Positions 1 to 6,183 of a stretch of DNA of 9,718 bases are shown piece by piece (the first letter of the stretch is position 1; each line of letters starts with the position of its first letter). The DNA is from CAZCWX01 sp964502465. GTDB taxonomy: Bacteria; Desulfobacterota; Binatia; Bin18. The position numbers were made by a program, and so were the translations under genes. The stretch covers positions 1-9,718 of the forward strand of contig CAZCWX010000586.1 of NCBI GenBank assembly GCA_964502465.1, written 5' to 3'. Under the pieces are notes generated by a model. It worked only from the letters and a program-made list of their open reading frames with translations, did not search any database and was not told where the DNA came from.

Positions 1-896
1 TGTTGTTCGAGGCGCAACTGTTTGCCCTGCAGCGCTTCGTCATTGGGATAGAGCACCTTGGCGATGTTTTCAGAAGTCATTTTCTCTTCGACCGCACCGT
101 AATAGTCTCCCACGTTGAACGCGGTAAAGTCGAAAGATTCCGCCGCTTCCGCTCTCCACAGGCGCAACAGACTACAGGTGTCTACGTCGTAGCCGGGAAT
201 GAGAGTGTCGTAGGCAACGCCCTTGACCTCTCGCGCGGGAGTCCAGCGTGCGCAATAGCGACCGCTCTCGTCGTGGTAGGCTTCGGTGTGGCCGCCGAGT
301 TTCACTTCGAAGGAATTTTCAGGACGGGCGATTTCCCAGGGATTGCCAAGATGCAGCCATTTGTCCGTGCGCTCGACCTGCCAGCCATCGTGGATCTCCT
401 GATCAAAAATGCCGAACTCGTAGCGAATACCGTAGCCAATCGCCGGCACGCCGAGCGTTGCCAGCGAATCAAGGTAACAGGCGGCGAGCCGTCCGAGACC
501 ACCATTCCCCAGCCCCGGCTCCTCTTCCTGCGCTAACACCTCATTCAGTTCTATCCCATACGAGGCGAGCGCTTGTTGGGCCGCCTCGGTGATCCCCAGG
601 TTCAGCAGGTTATTCCCGAGGTGCGGGCCAAGCAGAAACTCGGCGGAAAAGTAACAGACGGCTCTGACGTCCTGCTGGAACAATTTATCCAGAGAGGTAA
701 TGAACCGCTGCAACAAACGATCGCGCACGCTGTAGGCAACCGCCATGTAGAGATCATTGCGGGTGGCCGTGCGCGGGTGCCGACCTTGAACATAAAATAA
801 ATTGTCCCGGAACGCCTTTTTCAGCGCTTCCACGCCGAGGCCAGTGCGGATATCTTCGACTTCTTCTGGTGGACGAGCTTTGCGCGACGGCTTCAT
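1..896 (-). CDS. glgP: Glycogen phosphorylase, N-terminal part (truncated by window edge)
   Basis: Glycogen phosphorylase (GT35) is a cytoplasmic enzyme that releases glucose-1-phosphate from the ends of glycogen or maltodextrin chains by phosphorolysis. Reading the minus strand from an ATG at 896 gives 298 open codons to the left edge. Family hallmarks are clear: FYVQGRHP near residue 34, SAEFLLGPHLGNNLLNLGI at 84-102, EPGLGNGGLGRLAACYLDSL at 126-145, GYGIRYEFGIFDQEI at 154-168, DGWQVE at 170-175, LGNPWE at 183-188 and VLYPND at 281-286. Family members are usually about 800-850 aa, so roughly two thirds lie outside, including the PLP-binding lysine. A good ribosome site (GGGGAGGAA) sits 4 nt upstream of the ATG. 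The gene is divergent from the rest of the window, and its upstream region carries GAACC repeats. The family call is firm; whether the enzyme prefers glycogen or maltodextrin cannot be judged here. Confidence 0.96.
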   Translation of the reverse strand, partial: MKPSRKARPPEEVEDIRTGLGVEALKKAFRDNLFYVQGRHPRTATRNDLYMAVAYSVRDRLLQRFITSLDKLFQQDVRAVCYFSAEFLLGPHLGNNLLNLGITEAAQQALASYGIELNEVLAQEEEPGLGNGGLGRLAACYLDSLATLGVPAIGYGIRYEFGIFDQEIHDGWQVERTDKWLHLGNPWEIARPENSFEVKLGGHTEAYHDESGRYCARWTPAREVKGVAYDTLIPGYDVDTCSLLRLWRAEAAESFDFTAFNVGDYYGAVEEKMTSENIAKVLYPNDEALQGKQLRLEQ

Positions 897-941
897 TCAC
901 TTCCTCCCCTAATGGTTTCTGCAAAAGCTATCTGAGTACGG

Positions 942-999
942 GGTTCAGGTACATCACAACGCCGGTTCAATTTTTGTCGTTTGCGGTTCAGAGTGGTTC
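942..999 (-). promoter_or_regulatory. GAACC direct-repeat array upstream of glgP
   Basis: On the minus strand GAACC starts at 999, 989, 968 and 946, with steps of 10, 21 and 22 nt, so the sites are about one or two helical turns apart. The third copy is in the context TTGAACCG and is followed after 11 nt by GTAC (952-949). The same 21-nt step and the GAACC-N10/11-GTAC tail recur at 4196-4235 and 5560-5600 upstream of two other genes, again pointing toward the gene. This looks like a multi-site operator or an activator-dependent promoter. No convincing -10 box is shared, and the regulator is unknown. Confidence 0.5.
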
Positions 1000-1166
1000 A
1001 GATTTATCCACTGCATGGGACGGAGGGCGGCAAGATGTGGTATGGACCAAAGCAGCCTGAACATGGCCTCAAGCGAACCTGTTCGTCATGGCAGGGCAGC
1101 TTTGTACGGATGAACCATCGGCGTCGCATGTTTGCTTGGCTGAGCATGTTCAGTGAGGAACAAAAT

Positions 1167-1373
1167 ATGATCGCTGTAAAGAAGCAAATGGTAGCGCTCT
1201 TTGTGGATAAGTCATCCCAGCAGTGGGTGGTGCGGGATGCCGACGGTAACTTCTGGCTCTTGCCTACCGGCGAAAATCCCTGGGGCCATCGCCAATCGTT
1301 TGACCCCACCGAAGAGAGCGATCTTGAACCGATTTCCGGACATTATAAATATCTGCTTGACCTACCGTTTTAA
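1167..1373 (+). CDS. Small uncharacterised protein, 68 aa
   Basis: A short cytoplasmic-looking protein with no signal peptide or membrane segment. I cannot assign a function. It has a well-formed, aromatic-rich core (QQWVVRDADGNFWLLP at residues 18-33, then NPWGHRQSF) and ends in GHYKYLLDLPF. That composition looks like a genuine folded small protein rather than a chance ORF. The ATG at 1167 is preferred because GTGAGGAA lies 7 nt upstream. The longer in-frame extension back to 981 runs through the glgP upstream region and does not read like protein. The gene is transcribed away from glgP and lies just ahead of a decayed remnant and an amylase fragment. Its regulation is not evident. A low-complexity or nucleic-acid-binding role cannot be excluded. 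Confidence 0.7.
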   Translation: MIAVKKQMVALFVDKSSQQWVVRDADGNFWLLPTGENPWGHRQSFDPTEESDLEPISGHYKYLLDLPF

Positions 1374-1392
1374 CCACAGAAAGGGAGGACCG

Positions 1393-1532
1393 ATGACCGC
1401 CGAACACAGCATCTGTTTGCGACCAGCACGGCCGCGCAGTTCCTCACACTCGGCGCAAAGGCTGGGGGCATGGAAGTGGAGCTGGCGCAGAGTGGCCAGT
1501 TGGAGGGTGCTGGCGGCAGCTCCGGGCAGTGA
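1393..1532 (+). pseudogene. Decayed DUF4142-like remnant
   Basis: An ATG at 1393 has a good ribosome site (AAAGGGAGG, 4 nt before it), but its own frame soon stops reading like protein. In a neighbouring frame (the frame of the upstream 68-aa gene) the text becomes protein-like: HLFATSTAAQFLTLGAKAGG followed by MEVELAQSGQ, ending at a TGA at 1530-1532. The pattern of a QFL segment, then GGMxEVELxQ, resembles the start of the first helix pair in DUF4142, a ferritin-like, usually exported family of about 150-200 aa. Only about 40 codons remain, with no signal peptide. The REP hairpin follows 10 nt after the stop, which may mark the event that removed the rest. The family call is tentative; the change of frame is directly visible. 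Confidence 0.3.
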
Positions 1533-1541
1533 GCGACTCGC

Positions 1542-1568
1542 TCGTTCCCAGGCAGAGCCTGGGAACGA
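1542..1568. repeat. REP-like perfect palindrome (12-bp arms, 3-nt loop)
   Basis: Arms TCGTTCCCAGGC (1542-1553) and GCCTGGGAACGA (1557-1568) are exact reverse complements around the loop AGA. No T-run follows on either strand, so it is not a standard rho-independent terminator. Palindromes of the GTTCCC/GGGAAC type are widely dispersed as REP-like elements in many bacterial genomes (general knowledge). It lies between the DUF4142-like remnant and the amylase fragment, and the hairpin ends 23 nt before the start codon at 1592. Confidence 0.7.
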
Positions 1569-1591
1569 AAAGCAAACAAAGGTGTCGTGCA

Positions 1592-2014
1592 ATGACTCTA
1601 CACAAAGCAAACGATTCATTCCCCTACTATCCTTCCCTCTATCAGATCAATACCCGTGTCTGGCTGACGGCATTGTCCCCAAAGCTGGGCCGGCCGGCCA
1701 CGCTGGACGACATTCCCGACGCTGAGCTTGACCGCCTGGCCGAGCTGGGGTTTGACTGGGAGTGGTTCCTGGTCTGTGCCTGGCACGGCCCCAGTGGCGA
1801 GCATCTGGTGGTGACAGTGAATTATGCGCCCAACCAGAGTCAGTGCTATGTGCGGCTACCGTTCACGGATCTCGGCAACAGTCACTGGCGACTTGAGGAT
1901 ATGATTGCTCATGCCATTTATGATCGCGAGGGCAACGATTTGCAAGCACGCGGATTATACCTGGATGAGCCGCCCTGGAAGGCCTCCGCCTTCTCGCTGA
2001 CGAAACGTGACTAA
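1592..2014 (+). CDS. Alpha-amylase-family protein with the catalytic domain deleted (N- and C-terminal ends fused)
   Basis: The 140-aa product has two recognisable halves. Residues 12-60 (YYPSLYQINTRVWL, then LGRPATLDDIPDAELDRLAE and LGFDWEWFL) match the extreme N-terminus of GH13 alpha-amylase-like proteins, ending in the first strand of the barrel. Residues about 61-140 (HGPSGEHLVVTVNYAPNQSQ, YVRLPF, then ARGLYLDEPPW) look like the C-terminal beta domain that closes such proteins. The several hundred residues between, with all catalytic acids of the (beta/alpha)8 barrel, are missing, and the junction near 1770-1780 is in frame. Hydrolase activity is therefore not expected. The ATG at 1592 is chosen because the upstream in-frame GTG at 1529 would translate the REP palindrome; the ribosome site AAAGG is modest. 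It lies near glgP, consistent with a former glycogen/starch cluster. It is either a relic or a minimal carbohydrate-binding-like protein. Confidence 0.72.
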   Translation: MTLHKANDSFPYYPSLYQINTRVWLTALSPKLGRPATLDDIPDAELDRLAELGFDWEWFLVCAWHGPSGEHLVVTVNYAPNQSQCYVRLPFTDLGNSHWRLEDMIAHAIYDREGNDLQARGLYLDEPPWKASAFSLTKRD

Positions 2015-2035
2015 ACTATAGGAATCCCATGCTAC

Positions 2036-2081
2036 ACCGCAGACCTGCGGTCGGCTATTTCGGCGGGGTCAGGAGACCTGC
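2036..2081. other. Small inverted repeat and direct repeat between genes
   Basis: A 6-bp stem ACCGCA/TGCGGT (2036-2041 and 2046-2051, loop GACC) follows the amylase fragment by about 20 nt. The 9-mer AGACCTGCG is present at 2041-2049 and again at 2073-2081. There is no T-tract, so termination is doubtful. The repeat could be an operator or chance. Confidence 0.2.
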
Positions 2082-2146
2082 GCCGAACAATGGACGATGG
2101 CGCTCTGCGTATCCACAGCGTATAGAAATTGCGGGGGAGACTACAC

Positions 2147-3643
2147 ATGACATCCCACACGTCAGCACTTAGTGAAGAGGCGCTCCAGGAGCCGGCGGAC
2201 TTCTCGCCCGTGCTGGGCGGGCTGCTTTTCCAACTCGCGGCCGTGACCCTCGCATCGATTGCGCCGCTGGCACTCACTTGGAAGCTATTAGGCTGGTCCT
2301 TGATATTCCTCGGCACCACTTTCGTGGCAGTCACCGCCTTCGCCAAAGTGTCGCCGGAAGAAGCCGCTCGGCTCGAAGCAGACTTGACGCCCCTCGGCGC
2401 TGAGCGAGCCGGCAACGCCGCAGGCACTATTCCGCCCTGGACGGGTGGGATCACCGAGCCGCCGCCAGGCTACGAGCCTGGAGATCATCATCCGGACCCG
2501 TATCCCGATGATGCGATCCTCTTCACTATTACCGCCACCAACGTCGAAGAGCACGCTGCCCATCTGAGTGAAGGCCAGAAAGCCTTGCTCTTGACCTATC
2601 CCGACACCTGGCGGATGCTGGTCTATCCCACGCGACGCTCCGCTTCCTATCCTCCATGGGTCTACGAAGCAGCAAAGGCCAACGCGCGCACGGCCGAGGT
2701 GATCGTCGAAGGCAAGGGCGGGGTTCTGCATGCATCGATCACTTCACCCTTTCCCATCCCCCGGAGCGGCGTTGAAGTGATCTGGAACCATAACCTGCGC
2801 TGGCGCGGCATCCATGTGGCGCGCAGCAACGGCGCCGCCGCCGTGACGCGCCTGGGCAACTATGGGGTGGTCCTTGCCGAGCAAGAGGTTGGCATCCCTT
2901 ATGGGTCTCCCCACGTCACCCCCTTCAAGGAGGCGTACCCCAACGTCATGCTCGCCCTCAAATCGAAGATCATCCAACCCGAGCTGCTGGCAGGGAACGG
3001 GAGTTTGATCATCGAACCCCTCGACCAGACGCATGATCCCCGCAAGGCGTGGACGTATAGTCGGGGGCTGCGGCGGGTCGTGCGCGTGCCATACGCGGCC
3101 TATGACTATCCTGTCCCCAACACGGAGAATCTGCAAACCCTCGACGATTTGGGGCTCTTCAACGGCGCTCCGGACCGCTTCGACTGGACGTTAGTGGGCA
3201 AGCGGGAACTCTATATCCCCTATAACGCCTATCGGCTCCACAGCGACAGCCTCACCTATAGCGATATCCTCCGGCAAGGTCATATGAACCCGGAGCTGGC
3301 GCGCTATGAACGCCATCGCGTGTGGGTAGTCGAAGGAACGTTGAAGCCGAGACAGCGGCATATCTACTCACGCCGCACCTTCTATGTAGACGAAGACAGT
3401 TGGCAGATCGTGGTCGCGGAGAGCTACGACCACGACGGCCAGCTCTGGCGCGTGGCCGAAGCCCACATGGTGAACTATTACGAGGTGCCGGTGCTGTTGA
3501 GCACCCTTGAGGTGTACCATGACCTCAAAGAACGTCGGTATCTCGCCACTGGGCTGGATAACAATCGGAACATGTACCGGTTCTCTAAGGACGTCGATCC
3601 GCGCGAGTTTAGCCCCAATGCCCTGCTCTACTACATCCGCTAG
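2147..3643 (+). CDS. DUF1329 family protein (LolB/outer-membrane lipoprotein-sorting-like), with N-terminal extension
   Basis: A 498-aa envelope protein. From about residue 68 it follows the DUF1329 pattern closely: VSPEEAARLEADLTPLGAER, GNAAGTIPPWTGGI, PGYEPGDHHPDPYPDD, LLTYPDTWRMLVYPTRRSAS, FPIPRSGVEVIWNHNLRWRG, FNGAPDRFDWTLVGKREL, IPYNAYRLHSD, ARYERHRVWVVEGTLKPR and FYVDEDSWQI. DUF1329 proteins are exported and predicted to adopt a LolA/LolB-like fold; elsewhere they often occur with RND exporters and DUF1302 proteins, neither of which is seen here. The mature part has the normal length. Unusually, about 45 residues including a hydrophobic stretch (residues 26-45) precede a second, signal-like hydrophobic segment (about 47-66, ending VTAFA). 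The ATG at 2147 has GGGGGAGA 7 nt upstream and beats the in-frame TTG at 2129. The substrate is unknown. Confidence 0.93.
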   Translation: MTSHTSALSEEALQEPADFSPVLGGLLFQLAAVTLASIAPLALTWKLLGWSLIFLGTTFVAVTAFAKVSPEEAARLEADLTPLGAERAGNAAGTIPPWTGGITEPPPGYEPGDHHPDPYPDDAILFTITATNVEEHAAHLSEGQKALLLTYPDTWRMLVYPTRRSASYPPWVYEAAKANARTAEVIVEGKGGVLHASITSPFPIPRSGVEVIWNHNLRWRGIHVARSNGAAAVTRLGNYGVVLAEQEVGIPYGSPHVTPFKEAYPNVMLALKSKIIQPELLAGNGSLIIEPLDQTHDPRKAWTYSRGLRRVVRVPYAAYDYPVPNTENLQTLDDLGLFNGAPDRFDWTLVGKRELYIPYNAYRLHSDSLTYSDILRQGHMNPELARYERHRVWVVEGTLKPRQRHIYSRRTFYVDEDSWQIVVAESYDHDGQLWRVAEAHMVNYYEVPVLLSTLEVYHDLKERRYLATGLDNNRNMYRFSKDVDPREFSPNALLYYIR

Positions 3644-3697
3644 CAAGGATTTCACTGTATGGCGCGTTGCTACGAATCGAGATGACGGAGGCGACGT

Positions 3698-4076
3698 ATG
3701 AGATTTTCGTTACAGAAGCTCTTCCAGGCCGTGTTGCTCCTCACGCTCTTTTTGTTTCCAGGAAGGTTAACCGCGCAGGAACCTCAGGGCGCTTGCAGCA
3801 AGAGTTTTATGCTTATTGGGCCTTCGTGGGCGACCCGGAAGTGGGGCGGAGCAGGACCTGCGGCCGGCGGCGGTGATGTTGCGCAAACGAAACTTCCAGA
3901 CGCGCTCGGATGCCGGAGAGGTAGCCTTTGCCCACTGGATGAACCTGACGCAAAGTTGCGCAACAGGGGTTAGGTTGGAGCCCCGGTTGCGCCAAGTGCT
4001 TGCTGCCTATTGGCAAGGTACCCTCTTGCCTTCCGTGTTTGCACCTGAGGCCCATTCATCAGCACTTCCCAACTAA
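3698..4076 (+). pseudogene. Frameshifted gene for a small secreted protein of unknown family
   Basis: The ATG at 3698, with GGAGG 6 nt upstream, opens a convincing signal peptide (MRFSLQKLFQAVLLLTLFLF, then PGRLTAQ, cleavage likely after TA). Soon after, protein-like text moves to a second frame (RLQQEFYAYWAFVGDPEVG, from about 3790) and then to a third (AEQDLRPAAVMLRKRNFQT, then AFAHWMNLTQSCATG and RLRQVLAAYW, from about 3850), ending at a TAA at 4074-4076. Both changes are -1 shifts and fall at G-runs (CAGGGCG and GTGGGGCGG). Reconnected, the product would be about 125 aa, exported, with two helical segments rich in aromatic residues. I do not recognise the family. It could be a true pseudogene or two homopolymer sequencing errors. 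It follows the DUF1329 gene by about 55 nt in the same direction. Confidence 0.45.
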
Positions 4077-4183
4077 AGTGCTACTTGTTTTCTTGTACCA
4101 AATGAAACTGCAATGTGAGTCTTTGTTGCATTTCTTGGTGGCCACGAAGCCGTCAGGCTTTGGAGTGCGCCACGCCAGAAACT

Positions 4184-4235
4184 GAACCGCAATCTGAACC
4201 GTTAAGGGGTATCCCTGAACCGAGGCACTATGTAC
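4184..4235 (+). promoter_or_regulatory. GAACC triplet array upstream of the DUF4410-like lipoprotein
   Basis: GAACC occurs at 4184, 4196 and 4217 (steps 12 and 21), followed after 10 nt by GTAC at 4232-4235. The block from about 4177 is nearly superimposable on the one at 5541-5600, sharing CTGAACCG-AATCTGAACC, a purine-rich GGG, TAT, TGAACCG and GGCA-TA-GTAC. The last site lies 52 nt before the ATG at 4274. It is a probable regulatory or promoter region; no clear -10 is conserved between copies. Confidence 0.55.
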
Positions 4236-4273
4236 CCTCATGAGCAGCAAAAAAACCCGAGGGAGGAGGAAGG

Positions 4274-4486
4274 ATGAAGAAGGTAAGCAGAAGCTGGTGG
4301 AACCTGCTGGTGCCAGGGCTGGTCGTCCCCTTGGGGGGCTGCGCGCAGACCGTGGTCCAGCCGAAGTATGAGCCGCAGATTGCAGGGCCGGTGCTACGCC
4401 CGAGCCGGGTCTTCGTCTACGACTTTGCCATCACCGCTGCCAACGTGAGTGAGAACCAGGGGTCCTTCGGGCGTCTACATAATTGA
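4274..4486 (+). CDS. Truncated DUF4410-like lipoprotein (70 aa)
   Basis: The start codon has a very strong ribosome site (GAGGGAGGAGGAAGG directly upstream). The product begins with a lipoprotein signal: positive MKKVSRSWW, a hydrophobic core, then the lipobox PLGGC with lipidated Cys23, so it should be anchored in the membrane facing the periplasm. Residues 42-56 (RPSRVFVYDFAITAA) resemble the first strand of DUF4410 proteins, exported lipoproteins usually around 200 aa. Here a stop follows at residue 71, so most of the domain is missing, and the next gene starts 38 nt later. No continuation in another frame was recognised. It is preceded by the GAACC array, so transcription may still be regulated. 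It is either a degraded leader gene that now mainly serves the downstream gene or a short lipoprotein in its own right. Confidence 0.6.
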   Translation: MKKVSRSWWNLLVPGLVVPLGGCAQTVVQPKYEPQIAGPVLRPSRVFVYDFAITAANVSENQGSFGRLHN

Positions 4487-4524
4487 CTGCGTGACACGAC
4501 CGAAGGAGGGAGGTTCACTCTGTA

Positions 4525-5532
4525 ATGAAGCCCACATGGAGAGTAGGGCGGGTTGTCCTTCGCGTCTTCGTCGGCGTGATGCTACTCAGCATGACGATCT
4601 GGGGGGCGCTCGCCATTTATTACTCAGATCTCGCCTCTGTTGGTGTTCGCGCGGCGCTGAGCAGCGCGTTTGTATTAGGGACGGCGATCGCACTACTCTT
4701 CGTTCGTCCGCGTCGCTGGGCCATCGTCGGGTGCCTCGTGGTCTTCGCTGGCATTGTCTGGTGGTGGCTGGCGATTCCCCCTTCCCATGAGCGCGACTGG
4801 CAACCGGACGTGGCAGTGCTGCCGTACGCCACCTTCGCCGGAGACTCCGTCACGATTCATAATATCCGTAACAACGAGTACCGCAGCGAGACCGACTTCA
4901 CGCCGCGGTATTACGATAAAACTGTTCATCTCTCCAAACTGCAGACCGTTGACCTGTTTCTCTCGTACTGGGGGCCGACGCTGATTGCCCACACCATCAT
5001 GAGCTTTGGGTTTGAGGGGGAAGGGTATGTCGCGATGTCCATCGAAACTCGCAAAGAAAAGAATGAGGAATATTCTGCTCTGAAGGGGTTCTTCAAACAG
5101 TATGAGTTGATCTACATCATTAGCGATGAGCGCGATCTGGTGCGTCTGCGCACGAATTATCGCGGTGAAGACGTGTACCTGTATCGTCTGAAGGGGCCGC
5201 GCGAAGTTGGCCGTGAGGTGTTTCTCCAATACCTCCGAGATATCAACCAGTTGGCTGCCCAGCCGGCCTGGTACAATGCCTTGACGGAGAACTGCACGAC
5301 GGGCATCTATCGGCTTGCCCGACCCTACGCCGCACGATCGTGGTGGAGTTGGAAACTGTTTGCCAATGGCTATATGGATGAGTTGGCGTATGATATTGGT
5401 GCCGTAGACCGCAGGCTCCCGTTTGCGGAGTTCAAGGTGCGCAGCCATATCAACGGCCGTGCGCGGGCGGCGGATCACGACCTGGATTTTTCGCGGAAAA
5501 TTCGCGACGGATTGCCAGGGATAGAAGGTTGA
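4525..5532 (+). CDS. DUF4105 (Lnb N-terminal periplasmic domain) membrane protein
   Basis: A 335-aa protein with three predicted membrane helices (about residues 10-33, 40-60 and 64-84), followed by a periplasmic DUF4105-type domain from about residue 105. Recognisable blocks are IHNIRNNEYRSETDFTPRYY, VDLFLSYWGP, IAHTIMSFGF with His156, VAMSIETRKEKNEEYSALKG, DLVRLRTNYRGEDVYLYRL and ENCTTGI with Cys257. The invariant-looking His and the Asn-Cys pair resemble a papain/NlpC-like or acyltransferase-like active site, so an enzymatic role on envelope lipids or peptidoglycan is possible but unproven (inference). Length and architecture look complete. The ATG at 4525 has GGAGGGAGG about 11 nt upstream, a rather long spacing. 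It lies 38 nt after the truncated lipoprotein, so both probably share the GAACC-controlled transcript. Confidence 0.88.
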   Translation: MKPTWRVGRVVLRVFVGVMLLSMTIWGALAIYYSDLASVGVRAALSSAFVLGTAIALLFVRPRRWAIVGCLVVFAGIVWWWLAIPPSHERDWQPDVAVLPYATFAGDSVTIHNIRNNEYRSETDFTPRYYDKTVHLSKLQTVDLFLSYWGPTLIAHTIMSFGFEGEGYVAMSIETRKEKNEEYSALKGFFKQYELIYIISDERDLVRLRTNYRGEDVYLYRLKGPREVGREVFLQYLRDINQLAAQPAWYNALTENCTTGIYRLARPYAARSWWSWKLFANGYMDELAYDIGAVDRRLPFAEFKVRSHINGRARAADHDLDFSRKIRDGLPGIEG

Positions 5533-5547
5533 AGCGAGCAGAAAACT

Positions 5548-5600
5548 GAACCGTAATCTGAACCACCGAGGGCTATACTTGAACCGACGGCAGTAGGTAC
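5548..5600 (+). promoter_or_regulatory. GAACC triplet array upstream of the glycine-zipper gene
   Basis: GAACC occurs at 5548, 5560 and 5581, with steps 12 and 21 identical to the array at 4184, and GTAC follows after 11 nt at 5597-5600. The third copy reads TTGAAC, which could be a -35 box; at 16-17 nt spacing the candidate -10 is only weak (TTAATT/TAATTC). It sits 68 nt before the ATG at 5668 and just after the DUF4105 stop, arguing that the downstream gene has its own promoter. Confidence 0.55.
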
Positions 5601-5667
5601 TTAATTCTCAACCGCGATTCTTCATCTGAGAAGAGGGGAATCCAAGCACACAGAAGGAGGAACGGAG

Positions 5668-6183
5668 ATGAAGCACAAGCAAAACATGGTGGTATGGCTC
5701 GGCGCAATCGGCGCCGTGTGTATGAGTCTAGAGATAGCGGCGGCGCAGGGTGGCAGCGTTTCTGGGATGTATGTCTTTCCGAAGCGCGGCCAGCCCCCGG
5801 AACAACAACAACAAGACGAGCTGCAGTGCCATAACACAGCTGCCGAAATGACGGGTTATAATCCGAGCGCACCGTCGAGTCCCCCACCGCCACAGAGCCA
5901 GGGGAGTCAGGCGGGGGCAACGGCAGGTGGTGCGCTGAAAGGGGGAGCGAGAGGAGCGGCCGCGGGTGCGGCGATGGGAGCGATTGCCGGGGATGCTGGG
6001 AAGGGTGCGGCGATGGGTGCCGCCGGTGGCGGGATTCTGGGAGGAGCCCGCGGCCGGCAGCACGGCCAGCAGCAGCAAGCCGCACAACAACAAGCTGCAC
6101 AGCAACAGCAACAAGGGCAGCAGCAAGAATATCAACGCGCGTTTAGTGCGTGCATGGATGCACGCGGGTATAGCGTGAAGTAG
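5668..6183 (+). CDS. Exported YMGG-type glycine-zipper protein with Gln-rich tail
   Basis: A 171-aa secreted or outer-membrane-associated protein. A signal peptide (residues 1-26, cleavage likely after IAAA) is followed by MYVFPKRGQPPEQQQQDELQ and Cys54 (ECYxWA-like region of the family), and TGYNPS. A glycine zipper with small residues every third or fourth position follows (about 82-127, GGALKGGARGAAAGAAMGAI and onward), then a Gln/Ala tract (133-153) and a conserved-looking end AFSACMDARGY with Cys162. The two cysteines may pair. Glycine-zipper segments pack helices in membranes, and such proteins are often linked to outer-membrane integrity or stress, though no specific role is known. The ribosome site AAGGAGG is excellent. 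The upstream GAACC array probably controls it. The poly-Gln tract is encoded by mixed CAA/CAG codons, unlike a simple slippage repeat. Confidence 0.85.
   Translation: MKHKQNMVVWLGAIGAVCMSLEIAAAQGGSVSGMYVFPKRGQPPEQQQQDELQCHNTAAEMTGYNPSAPSSPPPPQSQGSQAGATAGGALKGGARGAAAGAAMGAIAGDAGKGAAMGAAGGGILGGARGRQHGQQQQAAQQQAAQQQQQGQQQEYQRAFSACMDARGYSVK

Noticed and set aside
3..592. Plus-strand ORFs in the first 600 bases
   Set aside because: They overlap the unmistakable glycogen phosphorylase on the minus strand.
1074..1085. CGAAC-CT-GTTCG palindrome resembling a Gram-positive-type LexA (SOS) box
   Set aside because: The known box needs four bases between the arms; here there are two, and the neighbouring gene has no SOS link.
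1542..1568. Rho-independent terminator after the DUF4142-like remnant
   Set aside because: The stem is strong, but no T-run follows on either strand; a REP-like element fits better.
3889..3993. GTTGCGC motif repeated three times (near 3889, 3954, 3985)
   Set aside because: Irregular spacing inside a broken coding sequence, with no palindromic or array structure; probably chance.
4693..5478. Long minus-strand ORF (261 aa)
   Set aside because: It lies antisense to the clearly recognisable DUF4105 gene, has no family-like sequence and no convincing ribosome site.
5579..5607. Sigma-70 promoter TTGAAC with a -10 at TTAATT or TAATTC
   Set aside because: The -10 match is poor and is not present at the same distance in the other two GAACC arrays, so I did not call a defined promoter.
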